From IMG/VR virus record IMGVR_UViG_3300023278_002279, positions 1 through 33,803 of that record: a DNA stretch of 33,803 nt. The stretch is one strand, 5' to 3'. Shown here in pieces: positions 5,660 to 12,911 of the stretch (within the stretch, counting starts at the first letter, position 1; each line of letters starts with the position of its first letter). Both the position numbers and the translations under genes were made by a program. The DNA is from a virus. The notes below the pieces were generated by a model that ran no database searches, was not told the DNA's origin, and worked only from the letters and a program-made list of their open reading frames with translations.

Positions 5660-5950
5660 ATGCCTATAAAAAATATGATTGAAGAATTGAGAGCAGTCAG
5701 ACAATCACGACCTGCTAGCGAACCTCGTAATATTGACATCAAAGATTACGAAGGCGAGTATGAAAAATACTGGGTCAATACAAGGTGGGAATACTACGCT
5801 GTGCTAGAGGGATTCTTATACGAATTTTCAGCTTGTGAGAGCAGGCGTAACAGCCTAGCCCAATTGCTAGAGGATGCAAAAGATGCCGGGTACGATCTGC
5901 CAGATGTAGAGGGCTTGCAAGAGCTATTGGGTAGTGTGCTAGATGACTGA
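5660..5950 (+). CDS. Hypothetical acidic protein upstream of methyltransferase, 96 aa
   Basis: Starts MPIKNMIEELRAVRQSR behind the hairpin-embedded G-run. Acidic and mostly helical; the segment YWVNTRWEYYAVLEGFLYEF is rich in aromatics. No family recognised. It overlaps the methyltransferase start by 8 bases, so the two are made from one message and this protein may be a partner or a translational gate for the enzyme. Confidence 0.7.
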   Translation: MPIKNMIEELRAVRQSRPASEPRNIDIKDYEGEYEKYWVNTRWEYYAVLEGFLYEFSACESRRNSLAQLLEDAKDAGYDLPDVEGLQELLGSVLDD

Positions 5951-7334
5951 ACAAGCCAAGATTACAGATTTCACACCTGACAAGCATAACGCGAATAAAG
6001 GCACTGAGAAGGGCGCGATTGTCCTTGATGATAGCATTCAATTACTTGGCTTAGGGCGTTCTATTGTAGTCGATAAGCACGATAATATTATCGCTGGCAA
6101 CAAGACTCAAGAGACAGCCGTTCAAAATGGTCTTGAGGATGCCATTGTAATTGAAACTGATGGTAGTAAGTTAGTCGTCGTCAAGCGCACGGATTTAGAT
6201 TTATATGATGATGATGATGATAGAGCGCGAATGCTGGGTATTTATGACAATCGGTCAAGTGAACTTAATCTTGAATGGGATAAAGACAATCTTGATTTGA
6301 TGTTACAAAATATCAATTCGGATAGTATCAGCGTGCAAGCGGCGTTATCTGAGTTGGCACAAGAGAATGATTTATACTTTGGTGAAGAGCCTGAACTTAT
6401 AGACCCAGAACCACAGATAGACCGCGCAGAAGAATTACAAGAGAAATGGCAAGTTAAGCGGGGTGATTTATGGCAGATAGGGGAGCATAAGCTGCTTTGT
6501 GGGGATAGTACGGTTGAGGGGGATGTGAGTAGGGTTATGGGGGGTGAATTAGCACAAGGATGTTTCACTAGCCCACCGTATGCTGAACAGCGAAAGAGAC
6601 AATACGGAGGAATCCCATCTGATGAGTATGTAGATTGGTGGGAGGATATACAAAAACAAGTGAAAAAATATTTAACTGACAACGGTTGTTTTTTTGTGAA
6701 TATAAAGCCTCATGTCGAAGATATTGAGAGAACCCTATATGTATTTGATTTGGTTATTGCAATGAAGCGTCAATGGGGATGGTCTTATATTGATGAATTT
6801 TGTTGGTTACGTGCTGGAATGCCTAAAATTGTACGCTATCGTTTTAAGAATGCGTTTGAACCTATATATCAATTTTCAAAGTCCAAAAAAGATTTTGTGT
6901 TTAATCCTAAAGACGTTATGCACTATTCCGAAAATGTTCCTATTGCTATAGGTGAAGGGGCCGGAAATACGAATTGGGCAGGGTGGCAAGGATCTGCTGT
7001 TGCTAATATGCAAGGTGAAATCAGCGATTCCTTTAATGGTAGAATTGAAGCGGGTATGGCATACCCATCAAATGTATTAAAAGCATTTTCTAATAATAAA
7101 TCATTAAGTCATCCTGCCGCCTTTGCTATCCAATTGGCAGAGTTTTTTATTAAATGCTATTCAAATGATAAAGATATTTGGTATGAACCATTTGCTGGAA
7201 GTGGTACAGTTGCAGTTGCTTGTGAGCAGTTAAACCGCAAATGTCGGATGATAGAGATTTCCGAAAAATATTGTGCTGTGATATTGGAGCGGATGAGTGA
7301 GATGGGTTTAGAACCTGAATTAGTAGAGCAATAA
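5943..7334 (+). CDS. ParB-like domain / DNA methyltransferase fusion, 463 aa
   Basis: Residues about 5-145 resemble the ParB/Srx-like N-terminal domain found on phage methyltransferases (GRSIVVDKHDNIIAGNKTQ and the following helices). The C-terminal part is an N4/N6-type DNA methyltransferase of the beta arrangement: catalytic TSPPY at residues 209-213 comes before the SAM-binding FAGSGT at 417-422. The SPPY form is more typical of N4-cytosine enzymes, although adenine cannot be excluded. No restriction endonuclease lies nearby, so it is an orphan enzyme, probably for protection against host restriction or for marking phage DNA. It converges on the - strand operon ending at 7343, with only eight bases between. 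Confidence 0.88.
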   Translation: MTEQAKITDFTPDKHNANKGTEKGAIVLDDSIQLLGLGRSIVVDKHDNIIAGNKTQETAVQNGLEDAIVIETDGSKLVVVKRTDLDLYDDDDDRARMLGIYDNRSSELNLEWDKDNLDLMLQNINSDSISVQAALSELAQENDLYFGEEPELIDPEPQIDRAEELQEKWQVKRGDLWQIGEHKLLCGDSTVEGDVSRVMGGELAQGCFTSPPYAEQRKRQYGGIPSDEYVDWWEDIQKQVKKYLTDNGCFFVNIKPHVEDIERTLYVFDLVIAMKRQWGWSYIDEFCWLRAGMPKIVRYRFKNAFEPIYQFSKSKKDFVFNPKDVMHYSENVPIAIGEGAGNTNWAGWQGSAVANMQGEISDSFNGRIEAGMAYPSNVLKAFSNNKSLSHPAAFAIQLAEFFIKCYSNDKDIWYEPFAGSGTVAVACEQLNRKCRMIEISEKYCAVILERMSEMGLEPELVEQ

Positions 7335-7356
7335 AAACCTCGCTATTTACGAGGTT
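7331..7356 (-). terminator. Terminator of the - strand regulator operon
   Basis: AACCTCG (7336-7342) and CGAGGTT (7350-7356) form a 7-base-pair hairpin around the stop codon of the - strand gene. Read on the - strand it is followed by a T-rich tail (TTTTTATT, 7330-7337). On the + strand no U-tract follows, so termination is expected mainly for leftward transcripts. Confidence 0.7.
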
Positions 7357-7501
7357 CGTCCTGTTCATGATATAATTGGGCTAATGCTATTCGCCAGACT
7401 TCGGAACGTTTAACATTCAATAGCTTGGCTAATTCTTTGACCTTGACCTTATCATCTTCACTAACGCGCAGGTCAACTCGTTTATTTAATTCGGAGGTCA
7501 T
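7343..7501 (-). CDS. Ribbon-helix-helix regulator, 52 aa
   Basis: This frame reads MTSELNKRVDLRVSEDDK and continues with helix VKVKELAKLLNV, turn KRSE and helix VWRIALAQLYHE: the beta strand, helix, turn, helix plan of CopG/Arc-type DNA-binding proteins, at a typical length. Preceded by GGAGG-free but tightly coupled context: its ATG shares a base with the stop of the upstream gene (TAATG). It is the second gene of a leftward operon whose promoter spacer contains a perfect 12-base palindrome (7710-7721), a plausible binding site. It may be an autoregulator, the antitoxin half of a small toxin-antitoxin pair, or a phage switch protein. Confidence 0.8.
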   Translation of the reverse strand: MTSELNKRVDLRVSEDDKVKVKELAKLLNVKRSEVWRIALAQLYHEQDEPRK

Positions 7502-7665
7502 TAGGCTATACGTTGCGCTCCGCTGATGACCATATTTTTTGTGAAGGCCATTTTGTAAACCGCAATGATTTGAAAATTGCTATTGTAAACTGTCCATGTG
7601 TTGTTTTCAAAAATGATTGTTTCATTTTTATGTAATTGTTCAATTTGATGAGTTTTATAAAACAT
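7501..7665 (-). CDS. Small protein upstream of the RHH regulator, 54 aa
   Basis: Starts MFYKTHQIEQLHKNETIIF after CGGAGC, the same Shine-Dalgarno and leader as the gene at 2674. A longer frame reaches TTG at 7734 but would run through the promoter, so it is rejected. The protein has strand-like alternation (ETIIFENNTWTVYNSNF, IIAVYKMAF) and a basic tone. No family recognised. Its place directly ahead of an RHH gene resembles small toxin-antitoxin or regulator-cofactor operons, but no toxin fold is identifiable. Confidence 0.65.
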   Translation of the reverse strand: MFYKTHQIEQLHKNETIIFENNTWTVYNSNFQIIAVYKMAFTKNMVISGAQRIA

Positions 7666-7698
7666 TTTGTTGCTCCGTTTATTTATTTGATTAATTAA

Positions 7699-7727
7699 AG
7701 TATAAGCTATTGTACGTACAAAAGCAA
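7699..7727 (-). promoter_or_regulatory. Leftward promoter with palindromic operator in the spacer
   Basis: On the - strand: TTGCTT (7727-7722), a 17-base spacer, TATACT (7704-7699). The spacer contains the perfect palindrome TTGTACGTACAA (7710-7721). The -10 and everything to the start codon (TATACTTTAATTAATCAA, then A-rich sequence, CGGAGC and the ATG) nearly copy the promoter-leader at 2634-2676. The operator half of the promoter differs, which suggests related promoters with different or shared repressors. Confidence 0.75.
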
Positions 7728-7781
7728 TAGGCAATATTCCATTTTTACAAGTTTTTTGTTATTCAAGATGGCGATTAAATA

Positions 7782-8279
7782 ATGGCAAGCGAACTATGGC
7801 AACGTCAAGATAGCGATACTAAAAAATCATATGAGGCGTTCCATATTTACCTAACGATGGGCAGGAAGCGTTCACTGCGAAAAGTTGCACAACAGTTAGA
7901 CAAGAGTTTGACAATTATTGGGCGCTGGAGTGAGGCCCACAATTGGCAAGCCCGTGTTGCTGCATACGATGCACACTTAAACGCTATAGACTTGTTAGAT
8001 TACGAGGATAAGCGGTTAGCTAGTAGACATAAGCGTCAAGACATTGTGCAGGGCTTAGAGAGCTTATTAGGGCGTGTAATGACTGAATATCAGAAAGAGT
8101 TAAACCCTCAAACGATTAGCCAAATCGCAACGGCAGCAAAAACCATCATGGGGGAGTCACGCGCTGAATTTAACGATGAACCAGCGAAGCGCACAGAACT
8201 AACTGGCAAAGACGGCGGCGCTATTGAACAAAAGATAACATGGGAGCAAATGTTTAACCGTGATACCGACAGCGAATGA
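7782..8279 (+). CDS. terS: Terminase small subunit
   Basis: At 165 residues it has the usual size. Residues about 28-60 (RKRSLRKVAQQLDKS, then IIGRWSEAHNWQARV) match the small-terminase helix-turn-helix with its W-S-x-x-x-x-W-x-x-R-V-x-A-Y-D signature. It binds the packaging initiation site and recruits the large subunit. It is divergently placed from the RHH operon with about 115 bases between start codons; I see no convincing rightward promoter there, only T-rich sequence. The 3' end overlaps the large subunit gene by 20 bases. Confidence 0.88.
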   Translation: MASELWQRQDSDTKKSYEAFHIYLTMGRKRSLRKVAQQLDKSLTIIGRWSEAHNWQARVAAYDAHLNAIDLLDYEDKRLASRHKRQDIVQGLESLLGRVMTEYQKELNPQTISQIATAAKTIMGESRAEFNDEPAKRTELTGKDGGAIEQKITWEQMFNRDTDSE

Positions 8280-9675
8280 GCTAGTACATGATACAATAGC
8301 ATTTGCTGAAAATATGCTGATGGTACAAGATAAGGCGCGCAAGCTAGTCCCGCTGCGATTGAACAAAGCACAATGCCATTATTTAGCACACAAAACGAAA
8401 CGCGACCTCATATTAAAAGCGCGGCAGCTTGGTTTTAGTACAGCTATACAAGCAGAAATGTTCAGGCTCTATACAACGGGCGCGGAGAGTGTGCTAACGA
8501 TGGCAGACAAGCAAGATAATACCGACAAGCTACGGCGCATGGCGGAGCGCTACTATGATAAATTACCGCCTAACTTTATACCTCCTGTTCGCAGCGAGGA
8601 TAACGCAAGCATGACAGTTTATCCCAATATCGGCAGTGAGGTACAAATCGCCACAGCAGGCAGCCGAACTTCTGGGCGAGCGAGTACCTATACTAGATTT
8701 CATGGTAGCGAGGTTGCCTACTGGCGTAATGCCGAGTGGGTTATTTCCGGCGCGTTGCAAGCGATACCCGAACATTTAGACGATACATGGGTAGTATTTG
8801 AAAGCACAGCCAACGGTGCAAGCGGTTGGTTCTTCGATGAATGTACTGCCGCCTTAGCAGGTGATAGCGAATGGACGCTACATTTCTATGCGTGGTGGTG
8901 GGAATCTGAATACAAAATAGCTTTGTTACCAGATGAAATATTAGAATATTCAGATGAAGAATTTGCATTAGCTGAAAAGCATAATCTATCGCCAGAACAA
9001 ATTAAATGGCGGCGTAAGAAACAACGCGACTTGAAAGAAATGTTTCAACAAGAGCATCCCGAAAGTCCAGCGCAAGCCTTCCTAACGACGGGGGACGCGG
9101 TCTATACCATCACTCAAGATATGCTCTATGCACCGACGGAAACAGAGGCAATCAAAGGGCATACTTACGCAATGGGGGTAGACTGGGCAGCCAATATAGA
9201 CGGGGATAGTACAGCCATCTCTATCTATGATGCTACAGATTACCGTGAAGTTTTTGTTTGGCATACGAAAATGCGTGATGATGATGCCGTACTTGATGAT
9301 ATTGTAGCATTTGCAAAACAGTGGAATGTATCGTTAATCCGACCCGAATACAACGGGCTAGGCATTCCATACGTTAGTCAATTATGGAAAAAGATAGATG
9401 CCCAACAATGGGACGATGTATATCCGATTGTTGATAAGTTTACCATGACTCAACGTGGTAAGGATAAGTTAGTTAAAATGTTAAAATTGGGGCTGAATGA
9501 AGGGTTACAATTAGTTGACGATGCCTATGCCAATGCAGAATTACGGATATATAAGACCGTGAAACAATCTGCAAACGGGATGTATTCATACGGACACCCA
9601 AGCGGAAAACATGACGACACAGTAGATGCACGATTGTTAGGACATGAAGCCTGCTATCGTTTGAAAGATTATTAA
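8260..9675 (+). CDS. terL: Terminase large subunit
   Basis: At 471 residues it is the ATPase-nuclease motor that packages DNA through the portal. The ATPase motif is the non-classical K-A-R-Q-L-G-F-S-T (residues 53-61), as in many large terminases; the FESTANG segment after WVVF is the region of the second ATPase motif. The nuclease half has GVDWA (Asp308) followed by D-S-T-A, and KHDDTVDA (Asp452, Asp453, Asp456) near the C-terminus. The GTG at 8260, within the small-subunit gene, is the longest start; the first ATG (about 8314) would remove 18 non-essential-looking residues, so the start is not settled. Confidence 0.92.
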   Translation: MIPTANELVHDTIAFAENMLMVQDKARKLVPLRLNKAQCHYLAHKTKRDLILKARQLGFSTAIQAEMFRLYTTGAESVLTMADKQDNTDKLRRMAERYYDKLPPNFIPPVRSEDNASMTVYPNIGSEVQIATAGSRTSGRASTYTRFHGSEVAYWRNAEWVISGALQAIPEHLDDTWVVFESTANGASGWFFDECTAALAGDSEWTLHFYAWWWESEYKIALLPDEILEYSDEEFALAEKHNLSPEQIKWRRKKQRDLKEMFQQEHPESPAQAFLTTGDAVYTITQDMLYAPTETEAIKGHTYAMGVDWAANIDGDSTAISIYDATDYREVFVWHTKMRDDDAVLDDIVAFAKQWNVSLIRPEYNGLGIPYVSQLWKKIDAQQWDDVYPIVDKFTMTQRGKDKLVKMLKLGLNEGLQLVDDAYANAELRIYKTVKQSANGMYSYGHPSGKHDDTVDARLLGHEACYRLKDY

Positions 9676-12120
9676 ATGGTATCAATTTTGCAGAGAGCAT
9701 CAAGCGCTATAAAAGCATGGCAAAACCCTAGCGCTGACAATTCAATCAAATATTCTGGTTGGTCATTATACGATACGATGGGCGGCCTATCTTCGCGTAA
9801 TAATGACATCCTGTATAGCGAACAGGGCGCAGCGCAAGCCTACGGCGTGATGGTCGGTGTTCAGGCTGCTATCCGCTTTTATATGGACGCTATCGGCTTG
9901 CTAACATTACAGCTAAAAGATAGCAATGATGAAGTGCTATGGGATAGTACACAATCCACACCGAAAGATGCAAATGATTTTGAAGGCGCAGCGCTTGTTA
10001 TTGCAATGGATGATTTTCATACAACGTATTACCATGACTATCGGTCAAGTATCGTGTTTTCCGATCTGTTGTATGCCGAAACTTATACCTTCACAATCCC
10101 TAATAAATTCAACCAGCATACCGTGTTAGAGTGGATTAACCCACTTCACATAACACCGAACATCCAACGCGGTATTATTCAAAATTTTCAGGTTTCAGGT
10201 GACAAGGGGTTTAGCAACTTACCACCTGATAGCATAGCTTACCGGGTTTATAACCGTAGCCCGTACAATGATTTACGTGGGCAGTCACGGGTATTAACTG
10301 CGATAGATGCAATCAATATTGAACGGAACGCAAAACGCGCTGTCAGTGGATATTTTGCTAATGGCATGATTTTAGGTGGTGTGGTATCTCCAGCGACAGA
10401 TGACCATCTTGCACCGCCTGAAATTGACAAAATGCGTAATGATATGAGGCGTGGTAATGGAGGCGTAGCTAAAGCATTCTCATGGGTATTTACTCCTGTG
10501 AAAATGAATATAGAAGCATTTACCGCGCAAGATATGGATAAGCATTATGAGATCGTAAAATCAACTCGTAATGAAATCATGATGGCATTGGCAGTGCCAA
10601 AAGAATTAGTAGGCGATAGTGAAGGCGTAAGCTATGAGAACGCAAAACCTGTTATGGAAAACTGGTTACGCATTCAAGGTCGCGCGTATGCTGATAGCCA
10701 ACTGCATTATTTGAATAAGAGTTTACTACCTAAGTTTGAAGCCGATACAGATGTTACTTTTAGTTATGACTTCACACAGATAGATAGACGTGATGCGGCG
10801 CTGGTTCATGCTGATATGGACAAAGGTGTGATTACATTAGGTGATGCTGCAAACGAGCGCGGGTTTGAAGCTGACAAGGATATTGTGGCAGCCAATATTC
10901 GCATCATCGGCGGTGTGCCTTATACGAAAGAACGCTTACTCGCAATTGCAAATGGTGAGGTTGCATCAGTCATGACTCGCCCTGATGGTACAAGTACGAC
11001 AAGCGGCGGCAGTAATGATCCTGTCGAATTAACAAACATCCCGAATGAGCAAGTATTCGGTTATCATATTGAAAGCGGCATTGTTGATATAAATGAAGCA
11101 CGAGCGCAAATTGGATTACTTCCTAAAGCGCCCGAAGAATCGAATAAACTACAAGCCTTACAAGCTCAATTCGCTGTCATGGTGACAGCGAATCAGGCAG
11201 GTATCCCCCCTGCTATATCGGCGCAAATGGTAGGCGTAGTAATTCCAGAACTAAAACCAGCGCCTGCGCCAGATGATGACAGTGAACCGATAGAAGCAAA
11301 GCATATTCACATTGGTGAACATCCTGTCTTTATCAATAATGTAAAATCAATACATAAGACCGACCTTGATGAGTTGATTGCTTGGAAGCGAGTCGTTAGC
11401 AAGAATAGCAAGACCGTTTTTGAACCTATTCGGGTACGAGGCGATTTAGGCGATACAATCCAATTAGGCCTAGATAATGCTAAGGGTGATATAAAAGCTA
11501 TACGCGCCGTATTTGATGATGCTAAGAAGGCGCTAGAGGATAGAATAAAGACTATTCAGGCCACAAGGTTACAATTTGAAGACAATTTCGATAACCTTCT
11601 AAAAAGAGCGCGTGATGAAAAGATGACACGTTCTAGTTGGTCGGCATCTATGCGAAAGATTATTCGTAGTTCTGGGAAGAAAGCATTTAGCGATGGTTTG
11701 ATAGATTTTGGTGTATTAGATGGAATACCTAGTGAGGAAGACCAAGACGAAATTGTGCGTTTAATAGCTGAACAATCTCCGCATGTGACCGCGTTAGGGA
11801 ACGTGCTTTACAAAGAGGATGGTATCACAGATGATTTGGCAGATATTAAAGCCGCGATGTGGTATGTTAAATCTATTGCACCATTTTTTGACGCTGGCCG
11901 TTTGTCAGCTAATGGTAATCAGATGGTAGAATTTGCTGGCGATGATGGCGAGGATAGTTGCAACACTTGCCAGCGCTTAGATGGTCAAAGACATCGATTC
12001 AAAGTATTTGCCCGTAGGGGGCTGAGACCGGGAGTAGACACTGAAAACTTTGATTGTAATGGGTACAACTGCGACCATAAACTAGTGCCTGTTAGCGCAC
12101 GCGCTAGGGGGCGTATTTAA
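9676..12120 (+). CDS. Portal protein fused to MuF-like head morphogenesis domain, 814 aa
   Basis: Residues 1 to about 430 look like an HK97-family portal (AAIRFYMDAIG, the stem-wing region, and SYENAKPVMENWL near the clip). The ring lets DNA in and out of the head. Portals of this family are usually around 400-550 residues; here about 300 extra residues follow. The C-terminal end resembles MuF/gp7-type minor head proteins: C-x-x-C at 762 and 765, then Cys794 and Cys799, then KLVPV, a likely zinc site. A charged helical linker joins the halves. The ATG directly follows the terminase stop. Confidence 0.85.
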   Translation: MVSILQRASSAIKAWQNPSADNSIKYSGWSLYDTMGGLSSRNNDILYSEQGAAQAYGVMVGVQAAIRFYMDAIGLLTLQLKDSNDEVLWDSTQSTPKDANDFEGAALVIAMDDFHTTYYHDYRSSIVFSDLLYAETYTFTIPNKFNQHTVLEWINPLHITPNIQRGIIQNFQVSGDKGFSNLPPDSIAYRVYNRSPYNDLRGQSRVLTAIDAINIERNAKRAVSGYFANGMILGGVVSPATDDHLAPPEIDKMRNDMRRGNGGVAKAFSWVFTPVKMNIEAFTAQDMDKHYEIVKSTRNEIMMALAVPKELVGDSEGVSYENAKPVMENWLRIQGRAYADSQLHYLNKSLLPKFEADTDVTFSYDFTQIDRRDAALVHADMDKGVITLGDAANERGFEADKDIVAANIRIIGGVPYTKERLLAIANGEVASVMTRPDGTSTTSGGSNDPVELTNIPNEQVFGYHIESGIVDINEARAQIGLLPKAPEESNKLQALQAQFAVMVTANQAGIPPAISAQMVGVVIPELKPAPAPDDDSEPIEAKHIHIGEHPVFINNVKSIHKTDLDELIAWKRVVSKNSKTVFEPIRVRGDLGDTIQLGLDNAKGDIKAIRAVFDDAKKALEDRIKTIQATRLQFEDNFDNLLKRARDEKMTRSSWSASMRKIIRSSGKKAFSDGLIDFGVLDGIPSEEDQDEIVRLIAEQSPHVTALGNVLYKEDGITDDLADIKAAMWYVKSIAPFFDAGRLSANGNQMVEFAGDDGEDSCNTCQRLDGQRHRFKVFARRGLRPGVDTENFDCNGYNCDHKLVPVSARARGRI

Positions 12121-12129
12121 CATATAATC

Positions 12130-12138
12130 TGGTATAAT
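12130..12138 (+). promoter_or_regulatory. Possible extended -10 promoter, upstream copy
   Basis: TGGTATAAT (12130-12138) fits an extended -10 element; no -35 is evident. A 14-codon open frame (ATG 12145 to stop 12189) rich in Arg follows, without a good ribosome-binding site, and I do not call it a gene. Confidence 0.4.
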
Positions 12139-12201
12139 AAGTCGATGCTAAAGAATAGCGTGAGAGCAAGGGCAAGGGGCAATTTCTAATATCATTCCTT
12201 G

Positions 12202-12224
12202 ACTACCTATGTTATAATGGTAGT
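12202..12224 (+). promoter_or_regulatory. Extended -10 promoter inside a dyad
   Basis: TGTTATAAT (12210-12218) is an extended -10 with perfect TATAAT. It is flanked by ACTACC (12202-12207) and GGTAGT (12219-12224), a 6-base inverted repeat centred on the -10, a natural position for an operator. It should drive the two small genes that follow. Confidence 0.55.
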
Positions 12225-12250
12225 ATCGAAATAACTAAGGGGAGTTGATA

Positions 12251-12466
12251 ATGCTCGACAAAATTAGGGTTGTTGCCTATCTTGATGTGGCGATTAGTGT
12301 TGCAGACATAGCGCTAAAAGAATATGACGAATTGTCATATGTGGATAGTCTGAGAGTAACGGCTTCTGAACGTGCTAGTGAGAAGAAAATACGAAAAATT
12401 AAGGAATTGTTATTGAAGGTTTATAGCGATTTGCATGTACAAATTGAAAAAGACTCAAAGGCATAA
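12251..12466 (+). CDS. Hypothetical helical protein in inserted cassette, 71 aa
   Basis: Starts MLDKIRVVAYLDVAISVAD after AAGGGGAGTTGATA; the same ribosome-binding sequence precedes the next gene. Predicted all-helical with a charged C-terminal helix (KKIRKIKELLLKVYSDLH). No family recognised. Together with the next gene it forms a promoter-to-terminator unit wedged between portal and capsid genes, where structural operons normally have none, so it is probably a moron-type accessory gene. Confidence 0.65.
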   Translation: MLDKIRVVAYLDVAISVADIALKEYDELSYVDSLRVTASERASEKKIRKIKELLLKVYSDLHVQIEKDSKA

Positions 12467-12477
12467 GGGGAGTTGAT

Positions 12478-12834
12478 ATGAGGCGACACGTTCATGCTGA
12501 CTGGACACAAGTTAATATTTATAGAGACAATGATTTGTTTCGTACATTTTATTCTAACCCTGAGTGGGATGGTGCGGTAACTGATATGCACTTAGGACTT
12601 GGCGACATTGAAATACATATCTACGGCAAATCCCATACAAAGTTGATTACAATAATAGAGTCTCCTAGAGGCAAGATACAAACTGTCGTGGGTTGGGGGT
12701 GGATAAAGTCACAATGGGTGCGTATTAATAACGAATGGTGGAAATTAAAAAAGGACGGTAGCGCCCATAACCTACTAAGTGGCTTAAACGCAACGTGGGG
12801 CGGTAGCCATTGGGTTGAAAGTAGTATCGAATAG
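12478..12834 (+). CDS. Hypothetical Trp-rich protein in inserted cassette, 118 aa
   Basis: Starts MRRHVHADWTQVNIYRDND behind AAGGGGAGTTGAT. Rich in Trp, with about ten residues including GWGWIKSQW and NNEWWKL, and with alternating hydrophobics, so a compact beta fold is likely. No transmembrane segment, signal peptide or known family. An accessory role (for example host-physiology or superinfection) is typical for genes in this situation but is not shown. Confidence 0.65.
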   Translation: MRRHVHADWTQVNIYRDNDLFRTFYSNPEWDGAVTDMHLGLGDIEIHIYGKSHTKLITIIESPRGKIQTVVGWGWIKSQWVRINNEWWKLKKDGSAHNLLSGLNATWGGSHWVESSIE

Positions 12835-12870
12835 AAACTTAGTCGAACAGCCACATATCGTTAATATCCT

Positions 12871-12900
12871 AACACTTGCCAAGCGCAGGTGTTTTTGTTT
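12871..12900 (+). terminator. Terminator closing the two-gene cassette
   Basis: AACACTTGC (12871-12879) pairs with GCAGGTGTT (12885-12893), nine pairs with one G-T wobble, loop CAAGC, then TTTGTTT. It lies just before the ribosome-binding site of the capsid gene. Confidence 0.75.
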
Positions 12901-12911
12901 GGAGTGATAGC

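Noticed and set aside
7502-7734. 77-residue version of the - strand gene starting at TTG 7734
   Set aside because: It would begin upstream of the -10 and run through the operator; the ATG at 7665 has the Shine-Dalgarno and the conserved leader.
12199-12218. TTGACT with TATAAT as a standard promoter
   Set aside because: The spacer is only 8 bases; the -10 was kept as an extended -10 element instead.
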